Of a stretch of DNA of 64,000 nt, positions 1-6,201 are shown piece by piece. This DNA is from Collinsella aerofaciens. GTDB lineage: Bacteria > Actinomycetota > Coriobacteriia > Coriobacteriales > Coriobacteriaceae. The DNA lies in assembly GCF_028207065.1 (NCBI RefSeq), contig NZ_JAQLFP010000011.1, positions 1 through 64,000 on the forward strand. Reading direction: 5' to 3'. Position 1 is the stretch's first letter; each line of letters starts with the position of its first letter. The translations under genes and the position numbers were made by a program. The notes below the pieces were generated by a model. The model was not told where the DNA came from and searched no databases. It worked only from the letters and a program-made list of their open reading frames with translations.

Positions 1-89
1 AGGCCTGGCGTTAGCATGTCGCGATTCAATCTCGAAAACAGCATTGCCCAGTTGACAAAACTATAGGAACACCCCCCTGCAACGACCGA

Positions 90-911
90 GTGTTCCAAGC
101 GATCTCCATGAGCTCCGAGACACGCTATCCGTTCATCATTAACCTCGACACCGGCGAATCGCAATGGTCGGTTAATGCCGTGCGCGATTTTGACCTACCC
201 TCCCAGCATCCCTACAACTCGCTCGATATATGGCTTGCCCGTGTTCACCCCGAAGACCGCGACAACGTACGTGCCGAGCTCGATATGGTGGTAAACGGCA
301 CGTGGCACTTCCACTGCATGCAGTATCGCGTCATGAATACCGCCGGAAAATACGCGCTTTGCGACTGCACGGGTTACCGCCTGGACGGCACCGATACCGA
401 GCCCAACATGTATGTGGGCATTGTCACCAACCGAAGCTTGGCAGATACGACCGATTCCGTGACCGGTCTGGGCGATATCCACGCCCTGGTCAACGCCATT
501 GGCGAGATGCGTCGCGTGGCACGAAACGCGGGCTTGATCGCCATTAAAATCGACGAAATCGCACAGGTCAATGCCCGCTTTGGCTTTGATGCAGGCGACC
601 GCGTTTTGGCAGAAAGCGCCGCCTGCCTCATGGATTGCTCGCGCGGCAAGGGTCGTCTGTTCCGCTCGACCGGACCGATGTTCGTGGCGCTCTTTGACGA
701 ACTTGATCCCGAAGAGACCGACGCGGTTGCAGACGAAATCGAACGGTTCTTGGGATCGCCCGTGCTCCTTGGCTCATTTGAATATCAGCCGCCCCTTCGC
801 GTGGCGACGCTTCATCTGGACGCCGTCGACCGACAGCCCGTTTCCATTTTGAACGAACTCAATGCGCTGATTAAAGAGGCGCCGCAGGTACCGGGCACCA
901 AGCTGGACTAG
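90..911 (+). CDS. PAS / degenerate GGDEF-domain protein
   Basis: This is a 273-aa soluble protein. The first ~115 residues look like a PAS fold (PEDRDNV and a D-C-T-G-Y strand typical of PAS/PAC). Residues ~122-265 have the layout of a diguanylate cyclase (DSVTGLGDIHALV, then FGFDAGDRVL), but where GGDEF should be the protein reads S-T-G-P-M-F. The active site is therefore lost, and a c-di-GMP-independent or receptor role is more likely than synthesis. The longest form starts at GTG 90. An ATG at 108 removes six residues and is equally possible, since neither has a strong ribosome-binding site. No membrane segment is seen. Confidence 0.7.
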   Translation: MFQAISMSSETRYPFIINLDTGESQWSVNAVRDFDLPSQHPYNSLDIWLARVHPEDRDNVRAELDMVVNGTWHFHCMQYRVMNTAGKYALCDCTGYRLDGTDTEPNMYVGIVTNRSLADTTDSVTGLGDIHALVNAIGEMRRVARNAGLIAIKIDEIAQVNARFGFDAGDRVLAESAACLMDCSRGKGRLFRSTGPMFVALFDELDPEETDAVADEIERFLGSPVLLGSFEYQPPLRVATLHLDAVDRQPVSILNELNALIKEAPQVPGTKLD

Positions 912-931
912 CGTTATGGGGCGCATGATGG

Positions 932-1031
932 TTAATTTCCGATCTCAACCGACCACATTGGGCAAATAGGTCGTACCCGCAGTTAGCCGAACGTCCCCGC
1001 AGTCCCTCCCGGGGCCCGGGGGCACCGTTTC
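932..1031. mobile_element. IS30-type element end, remnant
   Basis: About 100 bp closely resemble the left end of the intact IS30-family element at 41653-41752: the same terminal segment (ttaatttccgatctcaaccg versus ttgatttccgatctcagccg), the shared agttagccgaacg block and the cctcccggggyccgggggc tract. No transposase reading frame follows directly, so this is a solo or decayed end. Confidence 0.75.
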
Positions 1032-1195
1032 GATACTCTTGGTTTACTTTGCCTGATGCAAATAAGTGCTCAACAAGATAGAACCTATCCCCCGCCACGG
1101 ATATGCCCTCGAGTAAATCTGTTAAGCCAAGCCTACCAAATTCTATTGACAATTGGCTGCATTGGTCCATTTTGTCGTCCAGCCACTTCCGCTGG

Positions 1196-1537
1196 CTATC
1201 GCCTCATAAACACAAACCTAACGAGCCGCACGAACGACAAAGAGGCCAAGCTGAACAGAAGTAGAACCAAAACTTCAAAAACGCTGGTATTCCAATCGCG
1301 TACCCAGCCCTCTACCGCCCACAAGAAAAACAGCAGCCCCATCCATAACGTCACAGAAGAAATCAGCTTTGCGTAAGGGCGTATATCTATCTCGCTCTCC
1401 CTTTTTGTGACATCATATCCAGCAATTGAGCAGAGCCATCTTCCTCTTCGGTATTGGATTGAAAGGACAATCAAGGCAATCGAAGTCATCAAGCAAACAG
1501 CATCCTCTGTTTCCATAGAGTTTCCTTTGCTTTCCAT
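1196..1537 (-). CDS. Small membrane protein, DUF3784-like
   Basis: This 113-aa protein has three likely membrane segments: residues ~12-28, ~62-78 and ~88-108. Between the first two is the stretch W-L-C-S-I-A-G-Y-D with a following R-E-S-E, which resembles the S-G-Y-N-T motif of small DUF3784-type membrane proteins of Firmicutes and Actinobacteria. Function is unknown. Its base composition is more AT-rich than its neighbours. It lies between two decayed pieces of an IS30-type element (932-1031 and ~1640-1790), so it was probably acquired or trapped by transposition. The start is the first ATG; a second in-frame ATG lies seven codons downstream. Confidence 0.55.
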   Translation of the reverse strand: MESKGNSMETEDAVCLMTSIALIVLSIQYRRGRWLCSIAGYDVTKRESEIDIRPYAKLISSVTLWMGLLFFLWAVEGWVRDWNTSVFEVLVLLLFSLASLSFVRLVRFVFMRR

Positions 1538-1639
1538 CCTAGTTACGCATTCACAATCGAATCAAACCAAGTATGAATTACTCGATAGCAACCGCCTTAG
1601 TATAAACCATAGCCGCCGCAGCAGCAGCCCGCCTTCCAA

Positions 1640-1790
1640 GACCTCAAAGCTCGCCATCGAGGGCGACCCGCCCAGACCCCTTACAATCTGCTCGCACGAG
1701 GCCCCGCACTCCAACATCCTCTGGACCGTATCCCGCTCGTACCTGGTGAGCGAGCCTGCCGTGGGCCCTCGGGGCCGGCATCGCGCCCCA
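1640..1790 (-). pseudogene. IS30-family transposase fragment (N-terminal HTH)
   Basis: Read on the minus strand, this stretch encodes LTRYERDTVQRMLE followed by a decayed helix-turn-helix (C-E-Q-I-V-R-G-L-G-G-S-P-S). It matches the intact transposase at 41878-43170, which has LTRHERDTVQRMLERR and S-C-R-Q-I-A-R-E-L-G-R-S-P-S. The DDE catalytic domain is absent, so it is non-functional. No terminal inverted repeat is visible on the right side. Confidence 0.75.
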
Positions 1791-1853
1791 CGCTATCTGC
1801 CCGCTCGTGAGATAATCCTCTGCAGAAGTCACCAACAGCAGAGGGAGTTTGTG

Positions 1854-2477
1854 ATGAAGGTTCTTTTGGTCAACGGCAGTCCCAAGGCAAACGGCAATAC
1901 CGCCCGCGCACTCGCCGAGGTCGCCGAGCAACTTAACGCCGAGGGCATCGATACCAAGGTGTTCCAGCTGGGCGCCAAGCCCATTCGCGACTGCATTGGC
2001 TGTGGTCAGTGCGGCAAGCTCGATTGCCGCTGCACCTTTGACGACGACGTGGTGAACGAGCTGATCGCCGCCGCCGAGCAGGCAGATGGCTTTGTCTTTG
2101 GCTCCCCCGTCTACTATGCGCATCCCAGTGGACGCATCCTCTCGGCCCTCGACCGCGCATTCTATGCTGGCAGCAAGGCCTTTGCGCACAAGCCGGGCGC
2201 CGCGGTCGCCGTCGCCCGCCGTGGCGGCACGTCGACCACCTTCGATGTACTCAACAAGTACTTCACTATCAACCAGATGCCCGTGGTGGCCTCCACGTAC
2301 TGGAACAACGTCTTTGGTGCCATGCCGGGCGAGGCCGCCCAGGACGCCGAGGGCCTGGCCACCATGCGAAACATCGGCAAAAACATGGCCTGGCTCCTGC
2401 GCTGCATCGAGGCAGGCAAGGCTGCCGGCATCGAAGCCCCCGAGGCCGATCGCGAGCGCACCAACTTTATTCGATAA
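1854..2477 (+). CDS. Flavodoxin-like NAD(P)H-dependent FMN reductase
   Basis: This 207-aa protein opens with the FMN phosphate-binding pattern VNGSPKANGNTA (residues ~5-16), then D-C-I-G-C-G-Q-C-G-K-L-D-C-R-C with closely spaced cysteines, then a G-S-P-V-Y-Y flavin loop. This layout is that of the iron-sulfur flavoprotein / flavodoxin-family NADPH-dependent reductases. The cysteines may bind a cluster or merely be redox-active. It is likely cytoplasmic, reducing quinones, nitro compounds or an iron centre. A good ribosome-binding site (gagggag at 1841) precedes ATG 1854. The frame is open much further upstream, but that part overlaps IS debris and is not coding. Confidence 0.85.
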   Translation: MKVLLVNGSPKANGNTARALAEVAEQLNAEGIDTKVFQLGAKPIRDCIGCGQCGKLDCRCTFDDDVVNELIAAAEQADGFVFGSPVYYAHPSGRILSALDRAFYAGSKAFAHKPGAAVAVARRGGTSTTFDVLNKYFTINQMPVVASTYWNNVFGAMPGEAAQDAEGLATMRNIGKNMAWLLRCIEAGKAAGIEAPEADRERTNFIR

Positions 2478-2517
2478 GTCCGGCGGCGGTCACCTCGATG
2501 TACCGTCAATGTCAGCG

Positions 2518-2616
2518 AAAAGCCAGCTGATGAGACAAGGTGCCTTGAAAGAGGAGGGCGCTGGGCTTTTGCCCGCGCCCGACGATTGAAAGGCAGATTG
2601 CCCATCAGATGGCTTT
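2518..2616 (+). ncRNA. Structured RNA / riboswitch-like leader candidate
   Basis: A 14-bp closing stem with one mismatch pairs 2519-2532 with 2603-2616 (agccagctgatg with catcagatggct). Inside it are three hairpins: caag/cttg at 2536-2547, a strong gggcg..gggc/gccc..cgccc stem at 2556-2580, and ggca/tgcc at 2592-2602. Together they make a four-way junction with purine-rich joining segments. It precedes the ArsC/Spx-like gene at 2662 and is followed by a perfect 9-bp hairpin just before that start codon. I cannot match it to a known riboswitch class. Terminator function alone would not need the outer stem. Confidence 0.4.
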
Positions 2617-2631
2617 GCAGCGTCGAGGTGA

Positions 2632-2653
2632 CCGCCGTTCGTTAGAACGGCGG
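2632..2653 (+). promoter_or_regulatory. Hairpin immediately upstream of the ArsC/Spx-like gene
   Basis: Arms ccgccgttc (2632-2640) and gaacggcgg (2645-2653) pair perfectly around a gtta loop, ending eight bases before the ATG at 2662. It occupies the position of the ribosome-binding site, so it could act as the expression platform for the RNA element just upstream. Confidence 0.45.
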
Positions 2654-2661
2654 AACATTAT

Positions 2662-3003
2662 ATGAACGTGCAAATTTTTGGCACCAAGAAGTCCTTCGAT
2701 ACCAAGAAGGCCCAGCGTTATTTTAAGGAGCGCCGCATTAAGGTGCAGTTTATTGACCTGAAGGAAAAGGAGATGAGCAAGGGCGAGCTCACGAGCGTGA
2801 TACAGGCGGTTGGCGGCATCGACAAGCTGCTCAACCCCAAAGCCAAGGACGAGGAGACGCTCGCACTCATCCAGCACCTCACCCCCAGCCAGCGTTTCGA
2901 TAAGCTGCTCGAGAACCAGCAGGTTCTGGCCGAGCCCATCGTGCGCAACGGCAAAAAGGCCACCGTCGGCTATTGTCCCGACGTGTGGGGAGCCTGGGAG
3001 TAG
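2662..3003 (+). CDS. ArsC/Spx-family thioredoxin-fold protein without the usual cysteine
   Basis: The 113-aa length and the pattern F-G-T-K-K-S-F-D-T-K-K-A, then the R-G-hydrophobic core and E-P-I-V-R-N-G-K, place this in the ArsC/YffB/Spx thioredoxin-fold family. Relatives of the YffB type carry a cysteine in the K-N-C-D-T segment. Here the matching residues are K-S-F-D-T and the first helix has no cysteine; the only Cys lies near the C-terminus (G-Y-C-P-D). A classical reductase reaction is therefore unlikely, and a binding or regulatory role, as in Spx, is more plausible. The ribosome-binding site is weak and sits in a hairpin. Confidence 0.75.
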   Translation: MNVQIFGTKKSFDTKKAQRYFKERRIKVQFIDLKEKEMSKGELTSVIQAVGGIDKLLNPKAKDEETLALIQHLTPSQRFDKLLENQQVLAEPIVRNGKKATVGYCPDVWGAWE

Positions 3004-3089
3004 CCTGTGTTATTTGTCGGCACGTGGGTATAAGAGCAGACGTTTGACATAAGATTCAACTGTAAGCCATGTCTAACAAAGGAGGGCAC

Positions 3090-4220
3090 ATGCCCAACAA
3101 ACCCGTGAAGATCATCATGCTTACCGGATACCTCGGTGCCGGCAAGACCACGCTGCTCAACCACATCCTCGCTAACGACGGCGGCATCCGCGCCGCCGTG
3201 ATCGTCAACGATATCGGCGAGATCAACGTCGACGCCAGCCTCATCGCCGACGGCGGCCTTTCCGAGACCGACGACCTCATCCCGCTCACCAACGGCTGCA
3301 TCTGCTGCACGCTTTCGGACGACCTGGCCAACCAGCTGCAAGGCATCGCCGATTCGGGCAAGTTCGACTACATCATCATCGAGGCCTCGGGTATTTGCGA
3401 GCCTATCCCCATCGCCTACACCATCTCGAGCTTCTGCGACGAGGCCAAGGTGGGCGGCGAGCCCAAGCTCGCGCTCGACAACATCGTGGCCGTGGTCGAC
3501 TGCGCCCGCATGTACGACGAGTTCAACGGCGGTCGCGACCTGCTGGCCGAGGATATCGACGAGGACGACATCGAAAGCCTGCTCATCCAGCAGATCGAGT
3601 TTTGCTCCACGCTGATCCTCAACAAGACCGATACCGTGAGCCCTGAGCAGATCGCCGAGCTCAAGGCCATCGTGCGCAGCCTGCAGAAGGACGCCGTAAT
3701 TGTCGAGGCCCAAAACGGCGAGGTCCCCATGGAGGAGCTGCTCGACACCGACCGCTTCGACTTTATGCGCGCCTACAACTCCGCTGCCTGGATCGAGGCC
3801 ATGGAGCATCCCGAGGAGCACGACGACCCCGAGGTGCTCGAGTACGACATCGAGACCTTTGTGTACTCGCGCCGCAAGCCGTTCGACCTGCAGAAGTTCA
3901 CCGATTTTGTTGAGCAGGAGTGGCCCGACGAGGTTATTCGCGTCAAAGGCCCGCTGTGGCAGAACGGTAATCCGGACATGTGCTACATGTTTGAGCAGGC
4001 CGGCCACCAGATGCGCCTGATGGAGAACGGTCTGTTTGTCGATTCTGCGCCCGAGGGCGAGAAGCAGAAGATTATCGACGAGAACCCCGAGATCATGCAG
4101 ATTTGGGACGACGAGACGGGCGACCGCATGACGAGCCTGTGCATCATCGGCCGTCACATGGACAAGGACGCGCTCATCGCCGCCCTCGATGCCTGCCTGA
4201 CCGACTGGCACCGCGCCTAG
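3090..4220 (+). CDS. CobW/P47K-family G3E GTPase (metal chaperone type)
   Basis: This 376-aa protein has the COG0523 architecture: Walker A GYLGAGKTT (residues ~13-21), the metal-binding C-I-C-C motif near residue 71, a Walker B region, N-K-T-D guanine specificity near residue 178, and a C-terminal CobW_C domain (V-Y-S-R-R-K-P-F onwards). Family members insert or deliver Zn, Co or Fe to client enzymes; the client cannot be read from this locus. ATG 3090 is chosen because aaggagg ends five bases before it; an ATG at 3069 lacks such a site. A strong terminator follows. Confidence 0.9.
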   Translation: MPNKPVKIIMLTGYLGAGKTTLLNHILANDGGIRAAVIVNDIGEINVDASLIADGGLSETDDLIPLTNGCICCTLSDDLANQLQGIADSGKFDYIIIEASGICEPIPIAYTISSFCDEAKVGGEPKLALDNIVAVVDCARMYDEFNGGRDLLAEDIDEDDIESLLIQQIEFCSTLILNKTDTVSPEQIAELKAIVRSLQKDAVIVEAQNGEVPMEELLDTDRFDFMRAYNSAAWIEAMEHPEEHDDPEVLEYDIETFVYSRRKPFDLQKFTDFVEQEWPDEVIRVKGPLWQNGNPDMCYMFEQAGHQMRLMENGLFVDSAPEGEKQKIIDENPEIMQIWDDETGDRMTSLCIIGRHMDKDALIAALDACLTDWHRA

Positions 4221-4261
4221 GTTTATCCAAGCGGGCATTTTTCCGCCTACGTAACCGCCAA

Positions 4262-4298
4262 ACCACCACGAAGGTACCCTTCGTGGTGGTTTTTCGTT
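4262..4298 (+). terminator. Rho-independent terminator after the CobW-type gene
   Basis: Perfect arms accaccacgaagg and ccttcgtggtggt flank a short loop and are followed by tttttcg. It separates the GTPase gene from trmL. Confidence 0.85.
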
Positions 4299-4315
4299 CT
4301 GAGCCAAGGAGATTC

Positions 4316-4915
4316 ATGTTCAACATTGTGCTGTATGCGCCCGAGATTCCGGCCAATACGGGCAATATCGGCCGCACCTGCGTGGTTACCGGCGCCCGTC
4401 TGCATCTGGTGGAGCCGCTGGGGTTTTCGCTCGACGACAAGACGGTGCGTCGCGCCGGTCTGGGCTACTGGCAAAACTTGGACGTGACGACCTATGCCGG
4501 CTGGGAGGATTTCCTTGCGCGCAACGGCCTCTCCCCCGCCGACGAACGCCTGCACCTGCTGACCAAAAAGGCGCGCCGTACCTATGCGCAAAGTACCTAC
4601 CGCGACGGCGACTTTTTGGTCTTTGGCAGCGAGGGCTCGGGGATTCCCGAGCCACTGCTTGCCGCGGCGTCCGAACGCTGCGAGCGCATCCCCATGCTAC
4701 GCGATTGCGACTCACTCGATAACGCCGATGCCTGGGAGGCTCATGAGGAGTCGCTCGGGCATACCGAGGACAGCCACGAAGCCATCCTGCAGCAGGACAT
4801 CTGCGGCAACTTCGTCAACCCGGATGACTACCGCATCAGCGCACTCAACCTCTCCAACAGCGCCGCCATCGTCCTCTACGAGGCCCTGCGCCAGGCAGGC
4901 TTTCCGGAAATGTGA
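4316..4915 (+). CDS. trmL: tRNA (cytidine/uridine-34 2'-O)-methyltransferase TrmL
   Basis: This 199-aa SPOUT methyltransferase methylates the ribose of the wobble base in tRNA-Leu isoacceptors. Family signatures are N-I-V-L-Y-A-P-E-I-P-A-N-T-G-N-I-G-R-T at the N-terminus, G-S-E-G-S-G-I-P-E (residues ~104-112) and the knotted tail N-L-S-N-S-A-A-I-V-L-Y-E-A. Compared with ~155-aa orthologues there is an insertion of roughly 35 residues between R-I-P-M and N-L-S-N-S, rich in Asp and Glu; this is unusual and worth modelling. Start ATG 4316 has aagga upstream. The stop codon falls inside the palindromic repeat at 4909. Confidence 0.9.
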   Translation: MFNIVLYAPEIPANTGNIGRTCVVTGARLHLVEPLGFSLDDKTVRRAGLGYWQNLDVTTYAGWEDFLARNGLSPADERLHLLTKKARRTYAQSTYRDGDFLVFGSEGSGIPEPLLAAASERCERIPMLRDCDSLDNADAWEAHEESLGHTEDSHEAILQQDICGNFVNPDDYRISALNLSNSAAIVLYEALRQAGFPEM

Positions 4916-4941
4916 TAAAGGAACTGCCCCTTTGTCACATT
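4909..4941. repeat. Intergenic palindrome, tgtgacaaaggg family
   Basis: Near-palindromic aatgtgataaagg .. cctttgtcacatt. It supplies the trmL stop codon (atg tga). Six relatives occur at 6163, 9893, 46569, 47952, 51418 and 57325. Confidence 0.8.
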
Positions 4942-5059
4942 CAAGCGCCACGTCGATGACACACATGCCTGATTGATGCTCTAAATAACGAACCATCACT
5001 TTTAATCAGAATTAACTAAAATAAAATGAAGTTAAACGGCGACGCGAAAGGATGGCATT

Positions 5060-6160
5060 GTGGAATACCTCGAAAACCCGTTTACCCCTAGCTTTGGCGA
5101 GGTTCCTGCCCATCTCGCTGGCAGACAACAGATTATTCGGGATTTGGACCGCGCCTTCTTGAGCCAGCGCAGGCGCCCGGAATTGACCTCGATCTTCTCA
5201 GGCGCGCGTGGAACCGGTAAAACCGCTCTCATGTCGTCGCTTGCGACAAGGGCGGAATCCCACGGCTGGATTGCCGTAAAGACGACCGCGCTCTCGGGAA
5301 TGCTTGAGGAAATCGAGTTCGGGGCGAAACGTGCTGCAGGCCATCTTATCGACTCGTCCAGCCGCTTCGAAGTCACCGGTCTCGAAATTGCACCGCTCGG
5401 CAGCATCGAGGTCAATCGCGTCCACGATGCCTCAACCTGGCGTTATCGCATGAGTGACATCATCGACCAGCTCAACGAGGCGGGCGCCGGTTTGCTCATT
5501 ACGGTTGACGAGGTGGACCCGACGCTCGACGAGATGATTCAGCTCGCAGCGACGTATCAGCACTTTGTGACCGATGGGAAACGCGTCGCGCTGCTCATGG
5601 CGGGACTTCCCAACAACGTCTCGACGTTGCTGAACCACAAGACGGTCTCGTTCCTTAGCCGCGCCCAACAATATCATCTGGGTCGCATCGCAGACCATGA
5701 CGTACGCGAGGCCTTGATTCGCACAATCCAGGAAAACGATCGCCTGGCAGATGCTGGGGGAATCGATAGAGCCGTTCGCTCGATCTCTGGTTTTCCCTTC
5801 CTATTGCAACTCGTAGGCTACCGTGCCTGGGATCTCACAAGCGATTCGAAGGAAATCTCGTCACGCGACTTTGACCTGGGAATCAAAATCGCGCGCGACG
5901 AGATGGATGACCGAATCCTCGCGGCAACCTATCGGGAACTCACTGCAGAGGACAAGCGATTCCTCATCGCCATGCTCGATGACGAGGAAGAGTCCACCAC
6001 CGCCGACCTTATCGAGCGCCTTAAGCGTTCGCCGCAACAGGTCTCCCGCTATCGACGTCGCATGATAGATGCCGGCATCATTGGAGAACGCGGGCGCGGA
6101 ATCGTCGCTTTTGAATTGCCATTCTTCCGCGACTATCTCGCCGCTCAATGCGTGAAATAG
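5060..6160 (+). CDS. AAA-type ATPase with C-terminal winged-helix-like tail
   Basis: This 366-aa protein begins N-P-F-T-P-S-F-G-E-V-P, then has Walker A G-A-R-G-T-G-K-T-A (residues ~51-59) and Walker B L-L-I-T-V-D-E-V-D (~146-154), with sensor-like L-L-M-A-G-L-P. The last ~75 residues (T-A-D-L-I-E-R-L-K-R-S-P-Q-Q-V-S-R-Y-R) look like a winged helix. It belongs to the AAA_16/STAND-like ATPase group. A clear paralogue lies at 8707-9825, and the two flank the UvrA-like gene. The role is unknown; ATP-dependent regulation or defence is possible but unproven. The GTG start at 5060 has aaagga upstream and is preceded by an AT-rich stretch. Confidence 0.75.
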   Translation: MEYLENPFTPSFGEVPAHLAGRQQIIRDLDRAFLSQRRRPELTSIFSGARGTGKTALMSSLATRAESHGWIAVKTTALSGMLEEIEFGAKRAAGHLIDSSSRFEVTGLEIAPLGSIEVNRVHDASTWRYRMSDIIDQLNEAGAGLLITVDEVDPTLDEMIQLAATYQHFVTDGKRVALLMAGLPNNVSTLLNHKTVSFLSRAQQYHLGRIADHDVREALIRTIQENDRLADAGGIDRAVRSISGFPFLLQLVGYRAWDLTSDSKEISSRDFDLGIKIARDEMDDRILAATYRELTAEDKRFLIAMLDDEEESTTADLIERLKRSPQQVSRYRRRMIDAGIIGERGRGIVAFELPFFRDYLAAQCVK

Positions 6161-6162
6161 AA

Positions 6163-6201
6163 GTCAATGTGACAAAGGGACTGCCCCTTTGTCACATTGA
6201 C
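6163..6201. repeat. Intergenic palindrome, tgtgacaaaggg family
   Basis: Palindrome with arms gtcaatgtgacaaaggg and ccctttgtcacattgac, placed between two convergent genes just after the ATPase stop codon. It may act as a bidirectional terminator. Confidence 0.85.

Noticed and set aside
2519..2616. Hammerhead ribozyme (ctgatga, hairpin, gaaa)
   Set aside because: The ctgatg bases pair fully in the outer stem, the stem II closing pair is missing and no proper cleavage triplet precedes a stem I strand.
2970..4307. 445-aa reading frame opposite the CobW-type gene
   Set aside because: It is the antisense shadow of a clear GTPase gene, has no ribosome-binding site and shows no family features.
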